From Fischerella sp. PCC 9431 (lineage in GTDB: Bacteria; Cyanobacteriota; Cyanobacteriia; Cyanobacteriales; Nostocaceae), in NCBI RefSeq assembly GCF_000447295.1, contig NZ_KE650771.1, forward strand, positions 4,478,282 to 4,542,281: a DNA stretch of 64,000 nucleotides, in the 5' to 3' direction. Numbering within the stretch: position 1 is the stretch's first letter; every line of letters starts with the position of its first letter. A program made the translations under genes and the position numbers. The notes below the pieces were generated by a model. It was not told where the DNA came from and ran no database searches. It saw only the letters and a program-made list of their open reading frames with translations. Shown here one piece after another: positions 27,884 to 37,308 of this stretch.

Positions 27884-28930
27884 TTACGTGTGGCTTGGTG
27901 TCCAGTTTATCCAATCTTGGGGTTTGAGGAAGATTTCGTATAACTCCGCTTCGGGTGTATTTGGTTCGGGTTTGTAGCCGTATTCCCAACGTACCAGTGG
28001 TGGTAGAGACATCAAAATGGATTCTGTGCGTCCATTGGTTTGTAGTCCAAAGATTGTACCTCGGTCATAAACCAAGTTAAATTCAACATACCGTCCTCGA
28101 CGATATAGTTGAAAATTGCGTTCGCGATCGCCATATTCAATTGTGTGTCGGCGTTCAGCAATAGGCACATATGCAGGTAAAAAAGCTCTACCACAACTTT
28201 GCACAAAAGCAAATAAATCTTCCCAATTGCGGGATTCAATAGTCCCTACCTGATTACTGTACTTAGCCGCCTCACCATCTGCATGGGGACCACGATACAA
28301 AGCACCCTGACCATCTTGATAATCAAAAAACAGACCACCAACACCCCGTGTCTCACCCCGGTGCTTCAAATAAAAATATTCATCACACCAGCGTTTAAAT
28401 ACTGGGTAATACTCTGAGTGATGAGCATCACAAGCTTGCTTGAAAGTTTTATGGAAATGACTCGCATCTTCCGCAAATGGATAATAAGGGGTGAGGTCAG
28501 CACCACCACCAAACCACCATACCGGGCCAGCTTCAAAGTAGCGATAGTTAAGATGAACAGTGGGTACGTAAGGATTACGGGGATGCAACACCATAGAAGT
28601 ACCAGTTGCATAAAAACCGTGTCCTGCCGCCTCTGGGCGTTGAGCTAAGATTGAGGGTGGCAAATGGGAACCCCAAACTTCAGAAAAATTTACACCACCT
28701 TGTTCAAAGATTGCGCCTTCACTCATGACGCGCGATCGCCCGCCACCTCCTTCTGGTCTTTCCCAAGAATCTTCTTGAAACTTCGCCACCCCATCCAAGT
28801 TTTCCAAAGCTTGTGTAATTTCGTCTTGTAACTGCTTCATGAACTGACTGACCCTATTTTTAGCATCAGTTGGGGGTAAGCAAGTAGATGATTCTACTGG
28901 CAAAGTTGGGCTTTGGGAGTTTGTCATCAT
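27884..28930 (-). CDS. hemF: Oxygen-dependent coproporphyrinogen III oxidase
   Basis: 348 residues. It carries the family signature [30 protein letters not shown], the motif [18 protein letters not shown] and [20 protein letters not shown]. It uses O2 to decarboxylate coproporphyrinogen III to protoporphyrinogen IX in heme and chlorophyll synthesis. Full length; the N-terminal 25 residues are variable. The long upstream gap (28931-29753) should contain its promoter; no operator was identified. Confidence 0.96.
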   Translation of the reverse strand: MMTNSQSPTLPVESSTCLPPTDAKNRVSQFMKQLQDEITQALENLDGVAKFQEDSWERPEGGGGRSRVMSEGAIFEQGGVNFSEVWGSHLPPSILAQRPEAAGHGFYATGTSMVLHPRNPYVPTVHLNYRYFEAGPVWWFGGGADLTPYYPFAEDASHFHKTFKQACDAHHSEYYPVFKRWCDEYFYLKHRGETRGVGGLFFDYQDGQGALYRGPHADGEAAKYSNQVGTIESRNWEDLFAFVQSCGRAFLPAYVPIAERRHTIEYGDRERNFQLYRRGRYVEFNLVYDRGTIFGLQTNGRTESILMSLPPLVRWEYGYKPEPNTPEAELYEIFLKPQDWINWTPSHT

Positions 28931-29753
28931 AACTTCAACGACCTAAATTACAGTTTGCAACGAACAACTATTTTTTTACTAAAAATGCACGGCAACTAAA
29001 AATCCGGCTAAAAATGCCCACCTTGCTTTTTTCCTGAGAATCAAGCATTTTGGCAATGTGTCGGTTTGACTAGAGTTATTGTCCCTCAAATGCGTATAGG
29101 CTTGTATATTGATTGATTTTTTTTCAAATTCTTTTTTATGTGTAAATTTTTTGGTATATATACTTAGCCAGAGTAAATTAATAGACCTATCTTAAAAGTG
29201 GGAGAAACAATAAAAACAAAATGTCAAGAAAAAACATATTTTCATCCTTAGTTGTAGGCAGAAGCTCACTTAAATTTTTACAAAAATTAATAAAACACTA
29301 TTGTCACAAAAAAAATACTAATCTTTTAAGCTTGAACGCAGTCGCTATAAAGTTTGAAATCTAAGTAAGCAACTGGGGTTTTATAAACCTAAATCAGCAA
29401 ATCAAAAATCGAAACTGTATAATTGCACACTATTTTTCCTGTGCATGTCCGCAGTAGGTAGGAAGACATTAGACACTGATTAATATATTTATAAAAAATA
29501 GATAAAAATGGTTGCTCTTGCAGATTTTACTTAAGACATCAGAACTTTCAATGAAATGAGGAGTGAGAGGCAAGAAAGACAAGATAGACAAGGGGGACTT
29601 ATCAGTTATCAGTTATCAGTTATCAGTTATCAGTTATCAGTTATCAAATTAAACTGGTCACTGTTAACTGATTTATACCTAATCCTCTTTTCCCCATCCC
29701 CCATCCCCAATATGCCAGAGTTACCAAAAAGCGTGTAGCGAGGAGATAAAAAA
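28931..29753. other. Long AT-rich intergenic region
   Basis: Over 800 bases without a convincing gene. It contains the hemF upstream region, A/T runs, a short unsupported 47-codon frame at 29221 and a heptamer array at 29599-29646. Confidence 0.5.
29599..29646 (+). repeat. Heptamer tandem repeat (ttatcag)n
   Basis: Six to seven perfect copies of TTATCAG in a row, a classic short tandemly repeated repetitive (STRR) sequence of heterocystous cyanobacteria. A shorter copy of the same word lies at 33038-33056. Confidence 0.95.
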
Positions 29754-30278
29754 ATGCGAGCTTGGTTGTCTAAATTCATCCACCGCAAACGTCGTTGGTT
29801 TTGCGCGACTCTGGTGCGAACATATCGGGAGATAAGTTCTGCTTCTGTTGATGAACTATGGCAAAAGCTAGTGAACTTAGCAGATGTCTCCTGGCATCCA
29901 CTGCTAAAGAGTACCAATGTTCCCTACGGACTAGTACCTAAACCTGGATTAATCTATCAAGCAGTCACACGCTTATCACCCATTCCCGTACGTATTTTTG
30001 TCGAGCGTGTCAATCCTAGAGAATTATTGAGCATCAGAATACTAGCAATTCCTGGTGTTGAAGAACGGGTAAGTTACAAAATAGAGTCTACAGTTTGTGG
30101 TACTTATTTGTCGTATTCTGTAACATTACGTGGTTGGTTATCGCCATTGATTTGGCTATTTTCTCGTCCTTATACTGATCGCGTTGCCAAAGCCTTAATT
30201 GAGGCAGTAGAAAAAGGTACACTGCCAGCAGTTACAAGAAAGAGAAAATCTCTAAACGATAGTTGTTTTGATTTTTAG
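29754..30278 (+). CDS. SRPBCC-superfamily (START-like) protein
   Basis: 174 residues with AGGAG 9 bases upstream of the ATG. After a basic start (RAWLSKFIHRKRRWF), a SRPBCC-type fold is suggested by SSASVDELWQKLVNLADVSWHPLL and the beta strands VRIFVERVNPRELLSIRIL. The C-terminal amphipathic helix is RPYTDRVAKALIEAVEKG. The family binds hydrophobic ligands, but none can be named here. Repeat tracts surround the gene on both sides. Confidence 0.7.
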   Translation: MRAWLSKFIHRKRRWFCATLVRTYREISSASVDELWQKLVNLADVSWHPLLKSTNVPYGLVPKPGLIYQAVTRLSPIPVRIFVERVNPRELLSIRILAIPGVEERVSYKIESTVCGTYLSYSVTLRGWLSPLIWLFSRPYTDRVAKALIEAVEKGTLPAVTRKRKSLNDSCFDF

Positions 30279-30440
30279 GAAGGGGGATTGGGGATTGGGG
30301 ATTGGGGATTAGGGATCGGGGATCGGGGAAAGGGCATCGGGTATTGGGCATCGGGCATTGGGAAGAAACTTGTTAAATAATTCTCCCCACACTTCCCACA
30401 CTCCCTGCTCCCTTGTCCCCGATCCCCGATCCCCTTAGAA
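30278..30440. repeat. Tandem G-rich and C-rich repeats (ggggattgggg / ccccgatcccc)
   Basis: Direct copies of 'ggggattggggattgggg' then 'gggcatcgggcattggg', followed by complementary-sense 'cccgatccccgatcccc'. The two halves could pair into a long stem and may stop transcription downstream of the SRPBCC gene. Confidence 0.8.
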
Positions 30441-30510
30441 AGTTAAGATGCAAGTAGACAATCATTGCTGTTTGTTAAAAATTATTGCGGCAGAAAGTAC
30501 GAAATAGATT

Positions 30511-31581
30511 ATGAATGATGTTCTCGATTCTCAGTCAGTCCTAGAAGTGTTGCGACCAGTTCAAGATCCAGAACTTCGTAAAAGTCTGGTGGAAATGAAT
30601 ATGATTCGTAACGTCAAAATAGACGCAGGCAAAGTAAGTTTTACCCTGGTATTAACTACACCCGCCTGTCCGTTACGTGAATTCATCGTAGAAGATTGTC
30701 AAAAAGCAGTAAAAAAACTGCCAGGAGTTACGGATGTATTTGTAGAAGTCACAGCAGAAACTCCTCAGCAAAAAAGTTTACCGGATCGCATGGGTGTGAT
30801 TGGAGTCAAGAACATTATCGCGATATCCAGTGGCAAAGGTGGTGTTGGTAAAAGTACGGTAGCTGTAAATATAGCCGTTGCTTTAGCACAAGCCGGAGCA
30901 AAGGTAGGTTTGCTGGATGCTGATATTTATGGGCCCAATGACCCAACTATGCTTGGTCTGGCTGATGCTCAGATTGTAGTACGTTCTTCTGAAAAAGGGG
31001 AAATACTGGAACCAGCTTTCAATCATGGCGTCAAACTAGTATCGATGGGCTTTTTGATTGACCGCGATCAGCCTGTGATTTGGCGTGGTCCGATGCTCAA
31101 TGGGGTGATTCGTCAGTTTCTCTACCAAGTGCAATGGGGAGAATTAGACTATTTGCTTGTGGATATGCCACCAGGAACAGGAGATGCTCAGTTAACATTG
31201 ACGCAAGCAGTACCAATGGCAGGGGCGGTGATTGTGACGACACCACAAACTGTTGCCTTATTAGATTCTCGCAAGGGTTTGCGGATGTTTCAACAGATGA
31301 ATGTGTCTGTATTGGGTATTGTGGAAAACATGAGTTATTTCATTCCTCCAGATATGCCAGAGAAGCAATATGACATATTTGGTTCTGGTGGTGGCTCTAA
31401 AACGGCGGCAGAATTAGAAGTACCCTTGTTGGGATGTATACCTCTAGAAATTTCTACTAGAATTGGTGGTGACAGTGGTGTACCCATAGTTATAGCCGAC
31501 CCGGATTCAGCGAGTGCCAAAGCATTCAAAGCGATCGCCCAGGCAATTGCTGCGAAAGTATCAGTTGCTGCTCTGACATAA
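30511..31581 (+). CDS. apbC: Mrp/NBP35-family iron-sulfur cluster carrier ATPase
   Basis: 356 residues. An N-terminal MIP18/PaaD-like domain (about 1-85, LRPVQDPELRKSLVEMNMI) is followed by a P-loop ATPase of the MinD/Mrp type: ISSGKGGVGKSTVAVNIAVA, DADIYGPNDPTML and DMPPGTGDAQLT. It is a scaffold or carrier for Fe-S cluster transfer. The CxxC motif found near the C-terminus of some homologues is not present. rodA follows 103 bases downstream, probably on the same transcript. Confidence 0.92.
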   Translation: MNDVLDSQSVLEVLRPVQDPELRKSLVEMNMIRNVKIDAGKVSFTLVLTTPACPLREFIVEDCQKAVKKLPGVTDVFVEVTAETPQQKSLPDRMGVIGVKNIIAISSGKGGVGKSTVAVNIAVALAQAGAKVGLLDADIYGPNDPTMLGLADAQIVVRSSEKGEILEPAFNHGVKLVSMGFLIDRDQPVIWRGPMLNGVIRQFLYQVQWGELDYLLVDMPPGTGDAQLTLTQAVPMAGAVIVTTPQTVALLDSRKGLRMFQQMNVSVLGIVENMSYFIPPDMPEKQYDIFGSGGGSKTAAELEVPLLGCIPLEISTRIGGDSGVPIVIADPDSASAKAFKAIAQAIAAKVSVAALT

Positions 31582-31684
31582 AATAAAGTGTAATTTTTGT
31601 CTAGGTAGAAAACTATGGGTCGGAATACAGATTTTTAGTACTGAGTAAATTTAAAATCTAAAAACTAAAGTCTATAGTCGCCCA

Positions 31685-32998
31685 ATGTTGTTAAAAAGGT
31701 CACGTTCTTCACTTTTACAAATTCGCTGGAAATATTGGTTTAAGCCTTGGCAACAAATGGACTGGTTATTATTGTGTTTACCAGTCGGTTTGACAATATT
31801 CGGCGGCATTATGATCCGTAGTACCGAATTGAATCAAGGACTCACTGATTGGTGGTGGCACTGGCTAATTGGTGGAATTGGTTGTGTAATCGCCCTGTTT
31901 CTGGCCCGTCTGCGTTATGAAAATCTACTGCAATGGCACTGGATTACTTATACAATCACCAATATCAGCCTCACCGCCGTGATGGTAATCGGTCACAGTG
32001 CCAAAGGCGCCCAGCGATGGGTCAATATCTTTGGCTTTAATGTCCAGCCATCAGAATTTGCCAAAATCGGGATTATTATTACCCTCGCGGCGTTATTACA
32101 TAAACGCACTGCTGCCAACTTGGATAATGTTTTCCGCGCTTTGGCAATTACTGCTATTCCTTGGGGATTGGTATTTATACAGCCGGATTTAGCAACATCA
32201 CTTGTTTTTGGTGCGATCGTTTTGGGGATGTTGTACTGGGCAAATGCTAACCCAGGCTGGCTGATATTGATGATATCTCCAATTGTGGCTGCAATTTTGT
32301 TTAGCATACCCTGGCCCTTTGCGATCGCTTTGTCGCCAGATATCAATTTAGGGCTGTTGGGATTCATTTGGTCTGTAGTCATGGGTATTGTCGGTTGGCG
32401 TACCCTTCCCTGGCGGCGATTTCATCTGAATGCGATCGGTGCATGGAGTTTGAATATGTTTGGTGGTGAATTAGGGCTATTTGCCTGGAATCACCTGCTT
32501 AGGGAATATCAAAAAGACCGACTCACTTCATTTATGAATCCCAAAGCTGACCCCCTTGGCGCGGCCTATCACCAAATCCAATCCCGCATTGCCATTGGTG
32601 CGGGAGAATGGTGGGGATGGGGTCTGTTTAAAGGGCCTATGACCCAATTGAATTTTGTCCCTGAACAGCATACAGACTTTATTTTCTCCGCCGTAGGTGA
32701 AGAGTTTGGTTTCATTGGCTGTTTGGTATTGTTGGCAGTTTTTTGTTTAATTTGCCTGCGCCTGTTGCATGTCGCCCAAACCGCTAAAGACAACTTTGGC
32801 TCTTTATTGGCTATTGGCGTGTTGTCTATGATCGTATTTCAGATGATAGTCAACATTGGCATGAACGTTGGTCTAGCACCAGTGGCAGGAATACCCCTAC
32901 CTTGGATGAGTTACGGGCGTTCGGCCATGTTGAAAAACTTCATCGCCTTGGGAATAGTCGAGTCAGTGGCTAATTTTCGTCAAAGGCAAAGGTATTAA
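31685..32998 (+). CDS. rodA: RodA, rod-shape-determining SEDS peptidoglycan polymerase
   Basis: 437 residues, about 10-12 membrane helices. SEDS-family motifs: WVNIFGFNVQPSEFAKIGII, WGWGLFKGPMTQLNFVPEQHTDFIFSAVGEE and PLPWMSYGRSAM. It polymerises lipid II glycan strands with a class B PBP during side-wall growth. The N-terminus is longer than in E. coli RodA. In the same orientation as the Mrp gene. Confidence 0.92.
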   Translation: MLLKRSRSSLLQIRWKYWFKPWQQMDWLLLCLPVGLTIFGGIMIRSTELNQGLTDWWWHWLIGGIGCVIALFLARLRYENLLQWHWITYTITNISLTAVMVIGHSAKGAQRWVNIFGFNVQPSEFAKIGIIITLAALLHKRTAANLDNVFRALAITAIPWGLVFIQPDLATSLVFGAIVLGMLYWANANPGWLILMISPIVAAILFSIPWPFAIALSPDINLGLLGFIWSVVMGIVGWRTLPWRRFHLNAIGAWSLNMFGGELGLFAWNHLLREYQKDRLTSFMNPKADPLGAAYHQIQSRIAIGAGEWWGWGLFKGPMTQLNFVPEQHTDFIFSAVGEEFGFIGCLVLLAVFCLICLRLLHVAQTAKDNFGSLLAIGVLSMIVFQMIVNIGMNVGLAPVAGIPLPWMSYGRSAMLKNFIALGIVESVANFRQRQRY

Positions 32999-33168
32999 TT
33001 ATTTGTGATTTGTCATTTTTCGGTGGATAGGGAACTCTTATCAGTTATCAGTTATCAGTGACCAGTTGAATTTGATAACTGCTAACTGTTAACTGTTAAC
33101 TGATTCATGCCCAATGACCAATCACAAGTATTAAGCTATTAACAGGAAACAAGCGAGGATAAAAACTT
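32999..33168. repeat. Repeat-rich leader upstream of ndhS
   Basis: Contains 'ttatcagttatcagttatcag' type words and 'aactgctaactgttaactgttaactg', direct heptamer repeats, ending 54 bases before the ndhS start. Confidence 0.7.
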
Positions 33169-33366
33169 ATGATCCTGCCTGGAGCAACTGTTCGCGTCAA
33201 GAATCCAACAGATACCTATTATCGGTATGAAGGACTTGTACAGAGAGTCAGTGATGGTAAAGTGGCGGTACTGTTTGAAGGTGGTAACTGGGATAAATTA
33301 GTTACCTTTCGTTTAACCGAATTAGAAACTGTAGAAACAACCGCCGGACGTAAAAAAGCAAAATAG
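33169..33366 (+). CDS. ndhS: NAD(P)H-quinone oxidoreductase subunit S (NdhS)
   Basis: 65 residues. The SH3-like fold ([39 protein letters not shown], quoted in part: [12 protein letters not shown] and [20 protein letters not shown]) is diagnostic of NdhS, the ferredoxin-binding subunit of NDH-1. Its C-terminal residues are basic (AGRKKAK). A HAS-barrel gene follows 75 bases downstream. Confidence 0.92.
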   Translation: MILPGATVRVKNPTDTYYRYEGLVQRVSDGKVAVLFEGGNWDKLVTFRLTELETVETTAGRKKAK

Positions 33367-33441
33367 TCAAAAGTCCATTGTTAATAGTCAATAGTCCAAA
33401 GCTTTTCGACCATTGACAATGGACAATTGACAATTGACTAA

Positions 33442-34107
33442 ATGACTATTATGCGCCTTCCCCTGCCACAATTTAATAGAGGCGATCGCCATCCTAATCA
33501 TTTTGCAGAGGTGATCCAAACGAGTACATGCGAGTTTTTAGCCCAGTGCTTGGAACCGGAAGACTTAAGTTTTCCGCCCATGCCTCCTTTTGGCAGCTGG
33601 GTTTGTTCTGTTGATGAAGAATCGGGTAACCAGGTTTATGCTGTGGTATATTATGCCACAACAATGCCTGTCGATTCCGTACACAGACCAGTGGCTCTGG
33701 GAATGTCGTTACAAGAGTTACGAGAAGAACAACCGCAGATATTTGCGATGCTTAAAACAGAATTCCGTGCTGCGATTGTAGGTTTTGCAGTTGCACCAGA
33801 TAAACGGAATTCTTTAAATAATTTGTATCAATATTTACCGCCTCGTCCACCACAAATTCACCAACCAGTTTATAGATGTGAACCAGAAGCAATCATTGAA
33901 TTTACGGAACAACTAGATTTTTTGCGGACTCTGCTTTCTGTAAATGGAGCACCAGTGGATTCTTTAACCGCAGCAGCGATTCGGGAAGTGTTTTGGTTAC
34001 GCAAAGCTGACCGACAATGGTTAGTGCAAGCGGGACGTACCCTGAGTGTACTGCTTAAAGACGATTATGATCGCCTGCGGTTTATTTTGAGCCAAATCCA
34101 CCCATAG
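33442..34107 (+). CDS. HAS-barrel domain protein
   Basis: 221 residues. The first half resembles the HAS barrel found at the N-terminus of HerA-like ATPases (HFAEVIQTSTCEFLAQCLE, FGSWVCSVDEESGNQVYAVV), but no ATPase domain follows. The C-terminal half is helical (LRTLLSVNGAPVDSLTAAAIREVFW). The start may be the ATG at 33442, which lies at the edge of a repeat tract, or the ATG at 33451. Function unknown; conserved next to ndhS in cyanobacteria in my recollection, which I cannot verify here. Confidence 0.75.
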   Translation: MTIMRLPLPQFNRGDRHPNHFAEVIQTSTCEFLAQCLEPEDLSFPPMPPFGSWVCSVDEESGNQVYAVVYYATTMPVDSVHRPVALGMSLQELREEQPQIFAMLKTEFRAAIVGFAVAPDKRNSLNNLYQYLPPRPPQIHQPVYRCEPEAIIEFTEQLDFLRTLLSVNGAPVDSLTAAAIREVFWLRKADRQWLVQAGRTLSVLLKDDYDRLRFILSQIHP

Positions 34108-34208
34108 GTAGTTTTCCAATCATTAGCTAAGTAAAGGCTAGTAAAATTTTTGTATTTACTAACTGATAACTGTTCCCTGTCTCATCATCACCCCGGCTAT
34201 TCCTACCT

Positions 34209-36347
34209 ATGGAACTAATGTTACAAGTTCTTGCTGTTGAACCTACTGCCCAAGTTCTCGCCAAAGAACCCATTATTCCCTTTGCCATTTTGCTCGTAGT
34301 CATCTTAGTTGTACCAATTATATTTGAGCGACTACGAATACCTGGTTTAGTAGGTTTGGTACTATCGGGGGTAGTACTTGGTCGTCATGGCTGGAATTTA
34401 TTTCCCATAGAAACACCAACCATGAGTTTACTTACAGACATTGGGTTGGTTTACTTGATGTTTGTTGCGGGTTTGGAATTTGACCTCGAACAATTTCGCC
34501 GCCAAAAAATTCAGGCTTTTAGCTTTGGCAGCTTGACTTTCACTATATCTTTAGTGTTGGGAGTGTTACTAGCCCGGAGTTTTGGCTATAGCTGGAATGT
34601 TTCTGTATTCATCGGCTCTATAGTGTCATCCCACACCCTCTTAGCTTATCCTCTGATTAATGGCTTAAGAGTCACAAACAACGCAGCAGTCAAGACAACG
34701 ATTGGGGCTACAGTCATCACCAATTTGGGCGCATTATTAGTATTTACTTTATCCTTAGCTGCAAACACCAATTATTTGGGCTTTTGGCAAGTTATTCCTT
34801 TTTTTAACTCACTCATTCTCTACATTATCTTTGTTTTGATTAGCTGCAATTGGGTGGGTAAAGAATTCTTTCGTCGTTCAGGAGATGACGAGGGTAATCA
34901 GCTTTTGTTTGTATTATTGTCTGTTTTTCTGGTTGCTTTCGGCGGTCAATTGATCGGGATAGAAAAAATTGTTGCGGCCTTTTTAGCTGGTTTGGTAGTA
35001 AATGAAGTTGTTGGCGAAGGACCAGTCAAAGAAAAAATTGTTTTCGTTGGCAGTATACTATTTATTCCTATTTTCTTTGTTCATCTGGGTTTTCTCATCG
35101 ATATTCCAACTTTTATTAGTAGTGTGAACACACTTCAATTCACACTCTTATTGATACTGGGTTTATTTGCCAGCAAATTTCTGGCTGCCTTGGGAGCAAA
35201 GTTACTTTATCATTACAACTGGCAAGAAACGTTAACTATGTGGTCACTGTCATTACCTCAAGTAGGTGTGGCATTAGCTATAGCTGTAGTAGGGTATGAA
35301 AATGGTTTACTCTCGTCGATATTATTAAACAGCATCATTGTCTTGATGCTAGTGACTTCAACTATAGGCTCATTGATGACTAGTCAATTTGCTGTTGATT
35401 TAACTGCTTCAGCCGTCAAAGGACAAGCATTCACCACTTCATCTCAAATCGATTCTCGAAAAAGAAACATCAGCCCTTTTACTATAGTTGTGCCGGTTTA
35501 CAATCCTCAAACACAGCAATATTTAATTGAAATGGCAACCTTATTGGCACGTCAGGCTAATGGCAGAATCATACCATTAGCGATCGCTACGGCTACGGCT
35601 CATATGGATGCTCCTAAATTAAATAATTCTTTGGAACGCAGTGAACGCTTACTCTTAAAAGCTACAAGTCTGAGTCGCGCTTTGGGTGTGGAAGCAGAAC
35701 CACTGTTGCGAATTGATGATGCTTTTGCCCCAGGAATTAGTAGAGCAGCACGTGAACAAAAAGCTGATTTAATTTTGATGGGTTGGGGTAAGCGAACTGG
35801 GTTGAGAGCGCGTTTATTTGGAAACGTGATTGATAATGTTTTATGGGCATCCCATTGTCCGGTAGCTGTGACTCGTTTGGTAGAATCACCAAAAAACATT
35901 CAGAGGATCTTGGTACCTATAGAAAGTTTTCTGACACCAACATTGCAATCTATACAATTTGCTCAAATTCTTGCAGAAGCAAATCAAACACAAGTAACTG
36001 TGCTGAGTGTATGTGAACGCCGTACTAGTTCTAGCAAAATCGCATCTAGGCGATCGCAACTTTCTCAGATGGTATCAAATATATCTTCAGCTAACCCACC
36101 AGAAATTCAAATCATCTCCCACGAAAACGTTGCCCAAGCAATTTTACAGGCAGCACGATTATATGACTTAGTTGTCCTACCTTTCGTACGTAATCGTACT
36201 AGTCCGGGTGGATTAGCAATTAGCGATGTTACAACTCTTTTAGTTAGACAACTGACTTGTTCGATTGTCATGCTGGGAGAACCACCCCAACATACTCAAT
36301 CGGTTGATTTACCTGTCGGTCTTCCTAGTCCTATTCCTGTAACTTAA
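34209..36347 (+). CDS. Cation/proton antiporter (CPA2) with C-terminal universal-stress domains
   Basis: 712 residues. The N-terminal 400 residues have about 12 helices of the Na+/H+ exchanger (CPA2/KefB-like) fold: GLVGLVLSGVVLGRHGW, LMFVAGLEFDLEQF and AAFLAGLVVNEV. Two USP-like domains follow (about 425-560 with KADLILMGWGKRTG and LWASHCPVAVTRLV; about 565-690 with IQRILVPIESF and DLVVLPFV). It would exchange Na+ or K+ for protons; ion specificity cannot be read from sequence alone. Monocistronic. Confidence 0.9.
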   Translation: MELMLQVLAVEPTAQVLAKEPIIPFAILLVVILVVPIIFERLRIPGLVGLVLSGVVLGRHGWNLFPIETPTMSLLTDIGLVYLMFVAGLEFDLEQFRRQKIQAFSFGSLTFTISLVLGVLLARSFGYSWNVSVFIGSIVSSHTLLAYPLINGLRVTNNAAVKTTIGATVITNLGALLVFTLSLAANTNYLGFWQVIPFFNSLILYIIFVLISCNWVGKEFFRRSGDDEGNQLLFVLLSVFLVAFGGQLIGIEKIVAAFLAGLVVNEVVGEGPVKEKIVFVGSILFIPIFFVHLGFLIDIPTFISSVNTLQFTLLLILGLFASKFLAALGAKLLYHYNWQETLTMWSLSLPQVGVALAIAVVGYENGLLSSILLNSIIVLMLVTSTIGSLMTSQFAVDLTASAVKGQAFTTSSQIDSRKRNISPFTIVVPVYNPQTQQYLIEMATLLARQANGRIIPLAIATATAHMDAPKLNNSLERSERLLLKATSLSRALGVEAEPLLRIDDAFAPGISRAAREQKADLILMGWGKRTGLRARLFGNVIDNVLWASHCPVAVTRLVESPKNIQRILVPIESFLTPTLQSIQFAQILAEANQTQVTVLSVCERRTSSSKIASRRSQLSQMVSNISSANPPEIQIISHENVAQAILQAARLYDLVVLPFVRNRTSPGGLAISDVTTLLVRQLTCSIVMLGEPPQHTQSVDLPVGLPSPIPVT

Positions 36348-36520
36348 TGGGGCATTGGGCATTGGGCATCGGGCATTGGGCATTGTGTATTACTTATTCT
36401 CCCTGCTCCCTGCTCCCTGCTCCCTTGTCCCCCGTGTCCCCCTTGTCCCCCTTCTCTCCTGTCTCCCTCTTGCCCGATTTCCTCGTTGATCCCTGATTTT
36501 CGTTCCCTTACCTACCAACT
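36346..36520. repeat. Tandem repeats (gggcattgggcattggg and tccctgctccctgctccc)
   Basis: Direct copies of 'gggcattgggcatcgggcat' followed by 'ccctgctccctgctccctgc' and 'gtccccct' words. Same families as inside cruA and at 30278. They fill the gap between the antiporter and the ABC ATPase. Confidence 0.85.
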
Positions 36521-36532
36521 ACTAATCAAAAA

Positions 36533-37252
36533 ATGTCACGAGTTCTTGTGGTTCAAAACCTAGTTTATTCTTATTCCAGTCATGAGCCAGTTTTACGAGA
36601 AATTTCTTTTGCTTTAAATGCAGGCGATCGCGTTGCATTGATCGGTCCGACTGGTTCGGGTAAAAGTACTCTGCTGGAAAATTTAATCGGTTTAAAAGAA
36701 CCTCAAGCTGGAAAGATTTGGATTAATAATATTCCCCTAGAACCCAAAACTTTACCCCAAGTACGTCGTCAAATTGGTTTTGGCTTTCAAGATGCTAACG
36801 ACCAGCTGTTTATGCCTACCATACTTGAAGATATTACCTTTGGCCCACGTAACTATGGTGTCTCACCTGCGATCGCAATTGATCAAGCTAGAAATTTGTT
36901 AGCTGATTTTGGTTTAGAAGCTTATGCTCACCGTTCAGCTCACGAATTGTCTGGAGGTCAAAGACGTCTTGCTGCCTTGGCTGCAATTTTAGCATTAGAA
37001 CCCGATATATTGATTTTGGACGAACCAACCAACGGTCTTGACCCTGCATGGCGGCGTCACTTTGCTCAAATGTTATTAAAGTGGCAAGGTAAGGTAATGT
37101 TAATCGCGTCCCACGATTTACATTGGTTAGGGAAAGTCACTCAACGCGCTTTAGTGCTTTCGGGAGGACGTATTCATATAGATAGTGACATTCACTCATT
37201 ATTAAATGAAGCTGATACTTTGGAAAACTTAGGTTTACCTGTAGATTGGTGA
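36533..37252 (+). CDS. ABC transporter ATPase, CbiO/EcfA-like, without a partner permease
   Basis: 239 residues, single ABC domain. Walker A LIGPTGSGKST, Q-loop GFGFQDANDQLFMPTILED, signature HELSGGQRRLAALA, Walker B DILILDEPTNGLDP and switch His in IASHDLHW are all present. 'FQDANDQLFMPT' and 'FGPRN' are typical of the energy-coupling-factor (cobalt/nickel/vitamin) ATPases. No membrane component lies within the window, so it must work with a subunit encoded elsewhere. Confidence 0.88.
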   Translation: MSRVLVVQNLVYSYSSHEPVLREISFALNAGDRVALIGPTGSGKSTLLENLIGLKEPQAGKIWINNIPLEPKTLPQVRRQIGFGFQDANDQLFMPTILEDITFGPRNYGVSPAIAIDQARNLLADFGLEAYAHRSAHELSGGQRRLAALAAILALEPDILILDEPTNGLDPAWRRHFAQMLLKWQGKVMLIASHDLHWLGKVTQRALVLSGGRIHIDSDIHSLLNEADTLENLGLPVDW

Positions 37253-37261
37253 AACAAGTTC

Positions 37262-37301
37262 TTTCAAGGTGGTTAAATCACACCTTGAAAGGGCTAGTCC
37301 T
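37262..37301. terminator. Bidirectional terminator between convergent genes
   Basis: Perfect 10-bp stem TTTCAAGGTG / CACCTTGAAA with a 9-base loop. Adjacent 'gggctagtcct' in reverse matches 'aggactagcc' at 18471. It lies between the ABC ATPase and ABC1 kinase genes. Confidence 0.75.
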
Positions 37302-37308
37302 AAAAGTA

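Noticed and set aside
29221-29364. 47-codon plus-strand frame in the hemF upstream gap
   Set aside because: A/T-rich, no family resemblance and no ribosome site.
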